A stretch of 64,000 nt of DNA from Sulfidibacter corallicola. Its GTDB lineage: Bacteria; Acidobacteriota; Holophagae; Acanthopleuribacterales; Acanthopleuribacteraceae. The position numbers and the translations under genes are program-made. The notes under the pieces were generated by a model. The model was not told the origin of the DNA and did not search any database. It saw nothing but the letters and a program-made list of their open reading frames with translations. The stretch covers positions 1,984,001 to 2,048,000 of the forward strand of contig NZ_CP071793.1 of NCBI RefSeq assembly GCF_017498545.1, read 5' to 3'. Below are positions 30,305 through 42,236 of the stretch, one piece after another. Position 1 is the first letter of the stretch. Every line of letters begins with the position of its first letter.

Positions 30305-30378
30305 GAAAAAACCCTTCGTGCCCGTCTCCCGATGCCCTGCATGAGGCATCTGGTTTCAAAAGCACAAAGGGTCTTTCG
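30305..30378. terminator. Terminator between convergent FAN1-like and CBM48 genes
   Basis: ACCCTTCGTGC (about 30311-30321) pairs with GCACAAAGGGT (about 30362-30372) apart from one mismatch. The long loop contains a second hairpin (GATGCC ctgcatga GGCATC). A/T runs on both outer sides allow termination in either direction, best for the minus-strand gene. Confidence 0.7.
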
Positions 30379-30478
30379 TTCATTCGTGTTCCGGCAAGGA
30401 CAGTGAGCTCGGGGGGCCGAACTCGAGGTACACCTTTAGAGGCGAGTCGGTGGCGCCAGAGAGAAGGGGCGCGGTGCT

Positions 30479-30772
30479 TCAGCCGACGGTGATTACTCCG
30501 TTGAAGGTACCGAAACGATTGAGCTTCTTCACTTCGACCTTGGGATCCAAAATCCATTCGCCATTGCTGTAGAACTTGTACTCGTGTTCGCCGAGGGGGA
30601 GGAAGAGGTTGATGCTGTAGTGACCGGCTTTATCTTCCTTCATGACTTTTGACTTTTTCTTGTCGTCCAGGCTCCACTCGTTGAAGCTGCCTGCGACTTT
30701 GACTTCGACGCCGGGCTCGCCATCGAAGGACAGGGTGACTTTTTTCTTTTTTGCAACTGCTGCTTTCGCCAT
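30479..30772 (-). CDS. Stand-alone CBM48 / AMPK-type glycogen-binding domain protein
   Basis: A 97-residue protein consisting of a lysine-rich N-terminus (MAKAAVAKKKKVTLSFDG) and one glycogen-recognition module: VEVKVAGSFNEWSLDDKKK, HYSINLFLPLGEHEYKFYS and NGEWILDPKVEVKKLNRFG, matching the beta-sandwich with the conserved binding Trp residues of AMPK-beta-type CBM48. No catalytic domain is attached. The ATG at 30772 follows GAAAGG at about 10 bases; longer frames upstream lack homology. It could tether glycogen or regulate glgB/glgX products encoded 10 kb away; that role is inference. Confidence 0.85.
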   Translation of the reverse strand: MAKAAVAKKKKVTLSFDGEPGVEVKVAGSFNEWSLDDKKKSKVMKEDKAGHYSINLFLPLGEHEYKFYSNGEWILDPKVEVKKLNRFGTFNGVITVG

Positions 30773-31042
30773 GTGATACTTACCTTTCTCTCGAAAAATT
30801 GAAGTGTTGATAGTGTCATTGCTGGATGGGAAACAGGACGGAAACCTCGGCCGAAGCTGTTGCCAGCAAGGCTTTTCGAGGCCCGACTTCAAAATACGGC
30901 GACATTGTAACCGAAAAGATTGGTCTTTACCACAAAGGTGTTTGCAAAAAGTTTTTATAATGTTGAATCGACGTTCATTTATGGGCGATTTTTTGCTCTT
31001 TCACACACAGTCCAAGCCGACCTCGCCACGACCTTGACGACG
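30773..31042. other. Gene-free promoter region of the CBM48 gene
   Basis: About 270 bases of lower G+C upstream of the CBM48 gene. No protein frame is convincing and no clear -35/-10 pair was found. Confidence 0.35.
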
Positions 31043-31560
31043 TTAACTGTGTGAAAAAAATATGGTTATCGTGACACTGTCGCGACTGTGACCTGACCTT
31101 GACCGACGTCGCCGACCTTGTCGGCAAGGTCGGCGACGTGGTTGGTGTTTCCTGTCCAGGAAGGTGAAAATCCTAGAAAAACAGGTGGGTTTCGAGGTCG
31201 AAATCCACGTCCTCGACCTTCCTTGCGTCGTTCTCGGCCGACGTCGTCGACGACGTCGCGAGGTCATGTCGCCGGGGTCGGCCGGTCCGCGCGACGTGGG
31301 CCGATGACGATGGCGAAGCACAGGCCTCGACGTGAAGCGAACCAGGTCCACGGCGTCGTTGTACCATTCCATAAACGACCACGACGACACGGTGCCGAGG
31401 TCGTCGTCCAGGTGCGAATTACCGAGAGAAGGCCGTACCCGACGCTGCCGGCTCAGAGGTCGCCTCGTACGATGTCCATCACCCGAAACGTGTGGTGCGG
31501 CATCATTGTGTTTCGAACTCGGGCGGCCCGCGTGGAACCGAGAAAGGGCAAAGTTTGCTA
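31043..31560. repeat. Palindrome-rich, GTCG/CGAC-dense gene-free block
   Basis: This 500-base block is unusually dense in GTCG, CGAC and GACGTC. It includes a perfect 15-bp inverted repeat with a 4-base loop (ACGTCGCCGACCTTG tcgg CAAGGTCGGCGACGT, 31106-31139) and a perfect 20-bp palindrome at 31239-31258. Long open frames on both strands are Arg/Ser-rich and unlike proteins. It could be a structured RNA, a protein-binding array or a degenerate repeat element. Confidence 0.55.
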
Positions 31561-31638
31561 TGCTTTGGTCAAGCTCTCTTTCCACATCCAAAACCAGAAG
31601 CAGCGTTCTCGTCGGGTGACGAGAAGGAAGGATTTTTC

Positions 31639-32211
31639 ATGGCCCAATCACCTGAAGAAATGGCCGCCAAGATGATCGAAAACCTCCAGGAGAAAACCGG
31701 CAAAACCCTGGAGGAATGGTTGGCGGTGACCAAGACCTGTGGTTTGGAGAAACACGGCCAAATCGTCAAGTGGCTGAAATCCGAGCAGGGGATGACCCAC
31801 GGCTTCGCCAGCCTGGTTGCCCATCAGTATCGCGCTTCATTGGAAGGCAGCCAGCCACCCGCGGTCGAGAATCTCGTCGACCTGCAGTACGCCGGTCCCA
31901 AAGCGGGGTTGCGTCCCATTTACGACGCCCTCGTGGCGAAGCTCGCCGCTTTTGGCGATGACTTGGAACTTTCCCCGAAAAAGTCGTACGTCAGTCTACG
32001 CCGTAAGAAGCAATTCGCCCTGGTCCAACCGTCGACCAAGACGCGCGTGGATGTCGGTATCAATTTGAAGGGGATGGCGCCCGAGGGGCGACTGGAAGCC
32101 TCCGGCAGCTTCAATCAAATGGTCAGTCATCGAGTGAGACTCACCGAAGTCGGACACGTAGACGACGAACTGATGGGCTGGCTCCAAAAAGCCTACGAAC
32201 TCGCCAAATAG
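31639..32211 (+). CDS. DUF4287 / DUF5655 domain protein
   Basis: A 190-residue cytoplasmic protein. Residues 1-65 fit DUF4287 (MAAKMIENLQEKTGKTLEEW ... CGLEKHGQIVKWLK, then MTHGFASLVAH) and residues 85-185 fit DUF5655 (YDALVAKLAAFGDDLELSPK, SYVSLRRKKQFALVQPSTKT, RVDVGINLKG). The pair is a common two-domain architecture of unknown function, often annotated as a transporter-associated or DNA-interaction protein without proof. AAGGAAGG precedes the ATG at 31639. It is monocistronic, followed by a hairpin (about 32239-32263) shared with the convergent kds operon. Confidence 0.85.
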   Translation: MAQSPEEMAAKMIENLQEKTGKTLEEWLAVTKTCGLEKHGQIVKWLKSEQGMTHGFASLVAHQYRASLEGSQPPAVENLVDLQYAGPKAGLRPIYDALVAKLAAFGDDLELSPKKSYVSLRRKKQFALVQPSTKTRVDVGINLKGMAPEGRLEASGSFNQMVSHRVRLTEVGHVDDELMGWLQKAYELAK

Positions 32212-32236
32212 GCCTCATCGGCAGTTGTTGGGCACG

Positions 32237-32265
32237 GCGGGACGAAAGCGATCACTTCCGTCCCC
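32237..32265. terminator. Hairpin between convergent genes
   Basis: GGGACGaAAG and CTTcCGTCCC form a stem of about 9 pairs with a short loop in the 80-base gap between the DUF4287 gene and kdsD. It lacks a T-run, so it may act as a weak or factor-assisted terminator or an mRNA end stabiliser. Confidence 0.45.
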
Positions 32266-32291
32266 ATCCGTTTCGAGCAATCATCGCGACG

Positions 32292-33247
32292 TCAAACCAT
32301 CTGCGTTCGCCAGAGGTCGTGGAGGTGGACCACGCCCGTGTACCTACCCGCTGCGTTCACGACGATCAGGGATGTGATTTTGTAGCGCTCCATGAGTTCC
32401 AGAGCTTCCACGGCCAATCGATCTTCTCCGATCGTTTTCGGGTTTGGCGAGCACACGTCACCGGCGCGCTTGCCCATGGCTTCGTTGCCATGGCGTTGGA
32501 ACAGGCGCCGAATGTCGCCGTCGGAAATCAGGCCGAGCTTGCCGTCCTCGAGCGCCACCGCGGTCATGCCGAATCGTTTGTCGCTCATTTCGAAAAGCGC
32601 TTCGCTCAGGAGCGTATCCGCACTGACCAGGGGACGGGCCTGCTCGTGGTGGGCCAGCAAATCGCGGACGAGCAGTAGCTTGGCGCCGAGCTTGCCGCCC
32701 GGATGATAGCGAGCGAATTCCCGGCTGGTGAATCCTTTCAGGTCCATGACGGCCGCGGCCAGGGCGTCGCCGAGCGCCAGGGTCGCCGTGGTCGAGGCCA
32801 TGGGCGCGAGGCCGAGGGGACAGCCCTCCTCGGTTACCTGGTAGGTCAGGCTGAAGTCGGCATGTTTGGCCAGGGTGCTTTCCGGCTTACCCGTGATCGC
32901 GATCAGTACCGAACCCAGGCGTTTGATGAACTCGAGCAGGTTGACGAGCTCGGCCGTTTCTCCCGAGTTGGAAACTCCGATCACCGTGTCGCCGGCGACG
33001 ATCATTCCCAAATCGCCGTGGATGGCTTCCGCGGGATGGACAAAGAATGCGGGAGTACCCGTGCTCGCGAAGGTGGCGGCGATTTTTCGACAGATGATGC
33101 CGCTTTTTCCGATCCCGGTCAGGATGACCCGGCCTTTCGTCTCGGCCACGCACCGGACGACCGCCTCGAAATCGGTTCCGAGGTGGTCGGCCAGGCGGGT
33201 CAAGGCTTCCGCCTCGATGCGCAGCACCTTCTGCGCGCGTCCAAGGC

Positions 33248-33251
<4 letters not shown>
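32292..33251 (-). CDS. kdsD: D-arabinose-5-phosphate isomerase (KdsD/KpsF)
   Basis: A 319-residue isomerase that converts ribulose 5-phosphate to arabinose 5-phosphate, the first step to Kdo. A SIS domain ([58 protein letters not shown]) is followed by a CBS pair ([40 protein letters not shown]). Length and motifs match KdsD. It is the last gene of the kdsB-pyrG-kdsA-kdsD operon and its ATG overlaps the kdsA stop by 4 bases. Confidence 0.95.
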
Positions 33252-36575
<3,324 letters not shown>

Positions 36576-36607
36576 CTGGCCCAAACCTTCCCACAAACAA
36601 AGCTCAC

Positions 36608-36636
36608 ATTCTAAAGGGTAAGCTTCCCCGCGTCAA
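36608..36636 (-). promoter_or_regulatory. Sigma70-type promoter of the kdsB operon
   Basis: On the minus strand, TTGACG (36636-36631) and TAGAAT (36613-36608) are separated by exactly 17 bases. The predicted start of transcription leaves a leader of about 25 bases before kdsB. Confidence 0.75.
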
Positions 36637-36743
36637 TTTCTCAAGTCAAGCTTCCAGAAAAAAGCCGCGAGCTATCGAACCCTTTCGTTTTCGGTTCGGT
36701 GCCGACCCGATCTGCCCCGGGTTATGGGTGACCGGGGACAACC

Positions 36744-38018
36744 TCACGAATTCCTGCGTACCAGCGTCGTCGCGGTTTCCATACGAAGCGTTCCGGGACA
36801 GACATTCATCACGTGAAGCGGGCCCGCGAGGGCGTAGGTTTCGGAGAGCTCGCGCAGATCGCGGGCAAAGGTGGCTTGATCACAGGAAAAGTAAAGGAGC
36901 GAGGGAGGGCCGCTTTCCAAAAGGTATTGCTTCAGGCCGGGCTCCAAACCCGTGCGCGGCGGATCCAAGATCAGGGCCTGGGCCCGATGATGGGGAAAGT
37001 CGGGCTCGGCCAGGGCCTGCTCCGCCGTGCTGTGGCGCACGTGATGGGAACTGGTTTTGGATGAGGGGAAATGTCCCTGCAAATTCGCGAAAGCGCGCGG
37101 ATCGGGTTCGGTGGCCAACAGGGTCGTCCCGCCGTTCGGCAAATCCAGAGCCGAACTCAAAAAACCCGAGCCGGCGTGAACATCCCAAATGCAATCGGGT
37201 CGATAAGTCTCCTGAAATCGGCGAACCATACCGAAGAACAAGGGCCAACTGGCCGGATTCATTTGGAAGAACTGATCGGCCTCGATGTTGGCCTCGAGGC
37301 CGTTCCAAACGAAGGTCAGGCTGGTTTTGCCCCGTTGCCATTTCGTTTTGCCTCTGGACCCGCGATACCGGATGCCGGCCAGGGACGGCTCGCTTCTCTT
37401 CAGCAGAGACAACAGCTTTCCCTTCTGCGCTTCCCTGCCGACCCAATCCAGCAGGACCTCATGACTGTCGGGGGCCACCGCGAAGTGGATTTCTCCTTTG
37501 AAGTGAGCCTTTTGCGACCACTCGCGCATGGTTGGCAGCAAGTCGGTCAGGGCATCGGGAAGTACGTGGCAGACTCGAATGGTTTCGATGATTCGGCTTC
37601 CTTCGCCGTAAAAACCGAGAAAACCTCCATTTGCGTGAAACTTCCCTCGGAAGCGCGAGGCCTCGCGAGAAAAAGAGTGGATTTGCAACGGGACGTTGGC
37701 CAACTTTCCGATGCGGGCGAGCGCATCGTTGACGAATTCGGATTTGAGCCCGGCCTCGGCTTCGGGATGCACATGGAGAAGCTGGCATCCACCACAAGGA
37801 CCCGCATGTGGACAGGCTGGCGTGATTCGAGCTTCCGAAGTTCGAACTCGCTCGCGTTTGATGGCCCACTGAACTCCTTTTTTTCGTACGGCTTCCGTGA
37901 GGTTGTAGCGTTCTCCCGGCAGGGCGCCGGGAACGAACACAATGGCGCCCGAGCTGTCGCGGGCCATGCCGCAGCCGTTATTCAGCAGTTTTTCGATGTC
38001 GATGATTTCAGCGTCCAT
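36744..38018 (-). CDS. Class I SAM-dependent RNA methyltransferase, TrmA/RlmC/RlmD family
   Basis: A 424-residue enzyme that probably makes 5-methyluridine in tRNA or rRNA. An N-terminal TRAM-like part is followed by Cys69, Cys75 and Cys78 in CPHAGPCGGCQ, three of the ligands used for the Fe-S cluster of RlmD-type members. The methyltransferase domain shows IWDVHAGSGFLSSAL (SAM site), LILDPPRTGLEPGL and the catalytic Cys379 in LLYFSCDQATFARDL; the C-terminal base Glu is in LRMETATTL, in a motif that departs from the usual DxFPxTxHVE. The exact target base cannot be assigned. AAAGGA precedes the ATG. It stands alone on the minus strand. Confidence 0.88.
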   Translation of the reverse strand: MDAEIIDIEKLLNNGCGMARDSSGAIVFVPGALPGERYNLTEAVRKKGVQWAIKRERVRTSEARITPACPHAGPCGGCQLLHVHPEAEAGLKSEFVNDALARIGKLANVPLQIHSFSREASRFRGKFHANGGFLGFYGEGSRIIETIRVCHVLPDALTDLLPTMREWSQKAHFKGEIHFAVAPDSHEVLLDWVGREAQKGKLLSLLKRSEPSLAGIRYRGSRGKTKWQRGKTSLTFVWNGLEANIEADQFFQMNPASWPLFFGMVRRFQETYRPDCIWDVHAGSGFLSSALDLPNGGTTLLATEPDPRAFANLQGHFPSSKTSSHHVRHSTAEQALAEPDFPHHRAQALILDPPRTGLEPGLKQYLLESGPPSLLYFSCDQATFARDLRELSETYALAGPLHVMNVCPGTLRMETATTLVRRNS

Positions 38019-38894
38019 GTGGGTCCTTTGAGAGCTGGGTTGGGGCCTGCCGGGTTCGGAATCTAAATCATTATTATAATCCTCATCCTGGCTTGGTGGA
38101 TCGATAGACCCGAATCACCTGAATCGACACCCGAGAAGCGTCGATTGTGTGGTATTTCCGTCCACGGTCGGGTTCTGTTCTCCTCGTCGAAGGGTATCCA
38201 CAATGCGGCGACATCGCGTTGGACGACACTTTGGAATGGGCCCGGCAACTGGCCGTTCTGGTACTGACATCATAATAAGGTTTACACGGCTTTTACGATT
38301 CGGTCCGCACCAAAAGTCCGAAAACCCATGGCACCCAATGTGTTGTTGGTTCGAACCCTGGAGCGCCCATTTTTCGAGCTTTGCGGTTAATGACCTAATC
38401 TTGTCTTTTAAAAACCTATCGATGTAAACATCATGGCTATTTGGGATCTAGGTTGGAACTCAATAATAGTCATATGAGGTGATTTTTTGTGGAGATTTAT
38501 CAAATAAGTTAGACCGTTTTTAGTGTTTTTGACAGATTTTTGCTGTGGAAATCTCGCTGGAGGCGCTATTTTGGTGATTCTAGACAAGAATTGCCAAAAT
38601 GTCTTTAACGTGTTGAAAGTAATGTGGTTGTTACTTGCCGGCAGGTCGGTTGTCTCTTTGGCGGAATCTGGATTGTATCTGAATCGGCGAATGTTTGAAT
38701 TCTGGCATAAACAATTGAAAAAAAACCGCTTGTGTGAATGGTTCGCGATCTGTGGTCGATGCCTCGGGGCCTCGCCCTCCTTTTTCGAGCTGGCACATCG
38801 GTTGCAATCTCCGGCACGCCTTAGGGGTGTGGTCTGAGCGCCACGACCCGAATCACAGCGCCACATTAGAGAAAAGAGGATATTGGGAAGTGAA
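38019..38894. other. AT-rich gene-free region
   Basis: 876 bases between divergent genes. A TATAAT box lies near 38074-38080 on the minus strand, a possible -10 for the methyltransferase gene, without a clear -35. From about 38380 to 38760 the base composition falls well below that of neighbouring genes. No gene, tRNA or repeat could be supported. Confidence 0.4.
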
Positions 38895-39524
38895 ATGAAG
38901 CAGTTGAAAGTACAATTCACCATGCTCCTTGTCTTCCTGGTGATGCCCCTGATTTCAATGAAAGACGCGAATCTTTCGGCCGATCCTTTGCTGCCCATTC
39001 CGGTTTCACCGCCAACGTTTCAAGCGTTTCCGATGGACCACTACGACGACCTGACCTTTCGCATCGCGGAAGTCCTCGCAGAACGCAAGTTGGGTTCGTC
39101 TCAACAAGAATTGCTCGATCTCGGGCAGCTCATTTTAGAAAAATCAGTCGAAATCGATGTGCCGCCTTCTCTGTTGCTGGCGCTGATCGACGTGGAATCG
39201 ACCTTCAATCCCTGCGCCCGGTCCGGTAAGGGTGCCAAGGGTTTGATGCAGGTCATGCCGAATCGCATCCTCGGCGTCGAGGAAGTGGCTGACCAATTCG
39301 CCTTCAGCCAACACCTGTTCTACGATCCACATTGGAACATCCAATTCGGTGCGGATTACCTCGGATACCTGATCGAACGGTTCGGCGATCTGGACGTGGC
39401 TCTTGCGGCCTACAACCAGGGCCCGACCCGAGTTGCCAGTAAGTTGCGACGCCGCACTTTTCGCGGCAGTCGTTATGCCCGTCGCGTGTTGGCGAAAGAA
39501 AAAATCTATACCTCTCGGATGTAG
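38895..39524 (+). CDS. Lytic transglycosylase (SLT domain), exported
   Basis: A 209-residue murein lyase. The N-terminal hydrophobic segment (LKVQFTMLLVFLVMPLISM) acts as signal or anchor, and the SLT domain begins near residue 80 with the catalytic Glu101 in LIDVESTFNPCARS, then GKGAKGLMQVMP and ALAAYNQGPTRV. It would cut peptidoglycan glycan strands in the periplasm. The ATG at 38895 follows GGGAAG. It ends with a clear terminator, so it is a single-gene unit. Confidence 0.9.
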   Translation: MKQLKVQFTMLLVFLVMPLISMKDANLSADPLLPIPVSPPTFQAFPMDHYDDLTFRIAEVLAERKLGSSQQELLDLGQLILEKSVEIDVPPSLLLALIDVESTFNPCARSGKGAKGLMQVMPNRILGVEEVADQFAFSQHLFYDPHWNIQFGADYLGYLIERFGDLDVALAAYNQGPTRVASKLRRRTFRGSRYARRVLAKEKIYTSRM

Positions 39525-39572
39525 GCGGCCGTTTCGGGAAACCAAGCGACGCGAACCGCCCCTGTCTCGAAT

Positions 39573-39605
39573 AGGCCGATGCCACTTGCCGGATCGGCCT
39601 TTTTT
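39573..39605 (+). terminator. Rho-independent terminator of the transglycosylase gene
   Basis: AGGCCGAT pairs with ATCGGCCT around a 12-base loop, followed by six T. It lies about 50 bases after the stop codon and faces the ruvC end. Confidence 0.88.
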
Positions 39606-39645
39606 ATGCCTGGGAACCTGTAGCGGGAACCTACGCGCAATACCG

Positions 39646-40149
39646 CTATCTGCCTCTGCCGCCTCCGTAGCGCGCCAGTATGGGACCCTGATGCGCGTGG
39701 CAAATGGCGATCGCGAGGGCGTCGGCCACATCGTGGGGTTTGGGGACATCCGGAAGATTCAACAACAGGCGCACCATTTCCTGGATTTGCTGTTTCTCGG
39801 CACGACCGTTACCGCACACCGCCTTCTTGACCTCGGTCGGCGCGTATTCGCCCAGTGGAATCTGGTGCTTGGCCGCGGCCAGGATGACCACCCCGCGCAC
39901 GTAGCCGAGCTTGAGCGCCGAATTGAAGTTGACCCCGTGGAATACCTTCTCCAGGGCCAGAGCGTTTGGTTTGTGCTCCCGTATCAGGGCCTCTACTTGG
40001 TCCTGGAGGGCGAGAAGCTTGTCGCCCAACGCCTGGATCTTGTTCAGGCGAATCGGGCCCGCTGCGATCAATCGGTTGCGGTTTCCCTGGGATTGGATGA
40101 TCCCGTAACCCGTGATCTGCGAGCCCGGGTCGATGCCGAGCGTGATCAA
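39646..40149 (-). CDS. ruvC: Crossover junction endodeoxyribonuclease RuvC
   Basis: A 167-residue Holliday-junction resolvase. Catalytic residues are Asp7 in TLGIDPGSQITGYG, Glu67 in LALEKVFHG and the C-terminal pair in PHDVADALAIAICH. The start is a TTG at 40149 that overlaps the yebC stop (TTGA); this places the LGIDPG motif at the family position, and no ATG is available nearby. Translation is probably coupled to yebC. ruvA and ruvB are not in the window. Confidence 0.94.
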   Translation of the reverse strand: MITLGIDPGSQITGYGIIQSQGNRNRLIAAGPIRLNKIQALGDKLLALQDQVEALIREHKPNALALEKVFHGVNFNSALKLGYVRGVVILAAAKHQIPLGEYAPTEVKKAVCGNGRAEKQQIQEMVRLLLNLPDVPKPHDVADALAIAICHAHQGPILARYGGGRGR

Positions 40150-40880
40150 CTGAGCGCCGATTCGTCGAAATCGGCGTTGTTCCAGACGTTTTGCACGTCG
40201 TCGTTGTCTTCCAGCTTCTCCATCAGCTTGATCACCTTTTCGAGGGTCTCGCCCTCGATGGTCATCTCGGTCTTGGGAATCATCTCCCATTTGGCCGACT
40301 CGACCTCGATTTTCATGCCCTCGAGTTGCTCACGCACCGCGTGAAGCTCTTCCGGCGCGGTCAGGATGCCCCAGAATTCACCGGCTTCCTCGTAATCGTC
40401 GGCCCCGGCTTCCAGCAGGGTTTCCGTCAGGTCTTCTTCCGACTGGGACGACTTGGGGATCTGGATGTAGCCCTTCTTGTCGAACTGCCAGGCAACCGAT
40501 CCCGCTTCACCCATGTTGCCGCCGGCTTTGGAGAACGTACTGCGGATTTCGGGGGCGGTTCGATTGCGGTTGTCGGTCATGCACTCCACCAGAAAAGCGA
40601 CGCCGCCCGGTCCGTATCCTTCATAGGTGATCTCTTCCAATTGCCCCGCGTCGGCGCCGGTGGATTTATCGATCGCGCGCTTGATATTGTCGTTGGGCAT
40701 GGAAATTTTGCGAGCGGCAACGATCGCGGCCCGCAGACGTGGGTTCGCATCGACGTCGGGCCCGCCCATTCGTGCGGCGACCGTGATCTCCTTGGCCAGC
40801 TTGGTGAAGACCTTCGCTCTTTTGGCATCCTGACGGGATTTGCGATGCTGAATATTTGCCCACTTACTGTGACCAGCCAT
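40146..40880 (-). CDS. YebC/PmpR family regulatory protein
   Basis: A 244-residue protein with the standard start MAGHSKWANIQHRKSRQDAKR, then KEITVAARMGGPDVDANPRL and AFLVECMTDNRNRTAPEIR. YebC-type proteins have been described as DNA-binding regulators and more recently as translation factors that help ribosomes through proline stretches. Adjacent ruvC is the classical arrangement. GGAGAG precedes the ATG. Confidence 0.95.
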   Translation of the reverse strand: MAGHSKWANIQHRKSRQDAKRAKVFTKLAKEITVAARMGGPDVDANPRLRAAIVAARKISMPNDNIKRAIDKSTGADAGQLEEITYEGYGPGGVAFLVECMTDNRNRTAPEIRSTFSKAGGNMGEAGSVAWQFDKKGYIQIPKSSQSEEDLTETLLEAGADDYEEAGEFWGILTAPEELHAVREQLEGMKIEVESAKWEMIPKTEMTIEGETLEKVIKLMEKLEDNDDVQNVWNNADFDESALS

Positions 40881-41221
40881 GTTCTCTCCTTGGCGGTTCG
40901 CCCCTATCTTCGTGCAGGCGATCCTTGATGTTCACCGGAGCTGTGCGTGGCGGCTTGACATAGGGAGCCACTCGCTCTCGGCTTCATCGGGGCCGAGGGT
41001 CATCGCCTTTCCGGTCTCGTGTCTTTGACGCAAGCTATACTAGCGGATGCGAACTGGAGATGACAAGCTTTCTGACGCTGCTGAAAAGTTTCGCCGAAAA
41101 GAGCCGCTCGAGGGTGGGAGAGGGGGGCCCACTGGTTCTTCGAGTCGGTTCGTTTTTGGGGCGGTGAGCGGTCACGCTCGCGTTGCGTCGCTTGTGTCGT
41201 CGAAGCCGGAAAAGAGGCGCT
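40881..41221. other. Intergenic region between yebC and recombinase genes
   Basis: 341 bases that should include the yebC-ruvC promoter and the 3' end of the recombinase transcript. Apparent TTGACG/TATACT elements near 41026 are only 5 bases apart and were not accepted. No gene is visible. Confidence 0.35.
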
Positions 41222-42163
41222 TCAACCTATTTTGACTTTCGTTCGAGGATGGAGTTCCGCCAAGAGTTTGCGCTGATTGTCTTCGTTGGGGTGGTTGTAG
41301 ACCTGGGTGGTCGTGATCGAGCTGTGACCCATGATGTATTGGACGTAACGAAGGTCGACACCGCTCTCCATGAGCAGGGTCGCCACGGTGTGGCGGAAAG
41401 TGTGGGGTGTGATCTTGCGTTTGATGCCCACTTTCGCCGCGTATTTCTCCACGAGAATGCGAATGGATTGATCGGAGATCTTGCGGTTGTGCTTGTTGAT
41501 GAAGAAATATTCCTTGTCCTTCAAGTCGTGATGGAAGGTCGACCGGTAGTTTTGAAGTGCCGACAATGCCTGTTGGCTGACGATCGGGATGTTGCGCTCG
41601 CGGTGACCTCGCCCGTTGACGCTGATGACCTTGTGATCGAGGTCGACATCCTCGTGCCTGAGGTCCGAAATTTCGGAGACTCGCATTCCTGTGGAAAAAA
41701 GCATTTCAAAGATTGCAATGTCTCGTATTAAAATTTTACAAGCAAACAGACTTGTGCGTTTTAGGAAATCTCGTTGTTCGTAGAGGTATTTGAACAACTC
41801 CTCGATTTCATCGATGGTTAAAACATGTGGTAATGCTTTGTCTTGTTTGATGTCCACTTTCATTTTGCGAAATGGACTGACAACGATTCTGTCTTCGAAT
41901 TCGATGAAATTGAAAAAAGCTCGTAGTGTGGCAACCTTGCGTTTGATAGTCTTTGGCTTAGCCTCAGAATACAACTCATTGAGATAACCGCTGACGACTT
42001 TTTTATCTATCTCTTTTAACTTGATGATGTGGTGGTTATCCTTTAAATATGCAACGAATTGTTTTAGGTCGATCCCGTACGCTTTTAGCGTTTTGTCGCT
42101 TAATTTTTTTTCGTGGCGACAATGATGCAGGAAATCAGTTATCGCCTTCTGAATCGCCTTCAT
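41222..42163 (-). CDS. Tyrosine recombinase / phage-type integrase
   Basis: A 313-residue site-specific recombinase with a SAM-like N-terminal core-binding domain (residues 1-95) and a catalytic domain. Active-site residues are Arg161 in STGMRVSEI, His254 and Arg257 in TPHTFRHTV, His280 in MGHSS and the nucleophile Tyr289 in TTTQVYNH. The beta-hairpin lysine usually seen in GKGxK is replaced: GRGHRER (185-190). The start at 42163 has GGAG 6 bases upstream. Codon use is more AT-rich and Lys/Ile-rich than neighbours, suggesting transfer. Size is like XerC/XerD or integron-type enzymes, but no att site, cassette or partner is recognisable. Confidence 0.88.
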   Translation of the reverse strand: MKAIQKAITDFLHHCRHEKKLSDKTLKAYGIDLKQFVAYLKDNHHIIKLKEIDKKVVSGYLNELYSEAKPKTIKRKVATLRAFFNFIEFEDRIVVSPFRKMKVDIKQDKALPHVLTIDEIEELFKYLYEQRDFLKRTSLFACKILIRDIAIFEMLFSTGMRVSEISDLRHEDVDLDHKVISVNGRGHRERNIPIVSQQALSALQNYRSTFHHDLKDKEYFFINKHNRKISDQSIRILVEKYAAKVGIKRKITPHTFRHTVATLLMESGVDLRYVQYIMGHSSITTTQVYNHPNEDNQRKLLAELHPRTKVKIG

Positions 42164-42208
42164 GTCTCGCTCCAACGCATCCTTCCTATAAAAGCTTAAT
42201 GCTCTCGA

Positions 42209-42236
42209 ATTATAGGGTTTATTTGCTGTAAATCAA
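42209..42236 (-). promoter_or_regulatory. Sigma70-type promoter of the recombinase gene
   Basis: On the minus strand TTGATT (42236-42231) and a perfect TATAAT (42214-42209) are 16 bases apart, about 45 bases upstream of the start codon. Confidence 0.7.

Noticed and set aside
31043..31591. 182-codon minus-strand frame across the palindrome-rich block
   Set aside because: The translation is dominated by Arg/Ser runs created by the repeat words, with no start signal.
38330..38372. TTCGAACC T-loop-like motif that could mark a tRNA 3' end
   Set aside because: The flanking bases do not form a T-stem, and no acceptor, anticodon or D arm can be folded upstream.
41024..41044. TTGACG and TATACT near yebC as a promoter
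   Set aside because: The two elements are only about 5 bases apart and point away from both flanking genes.
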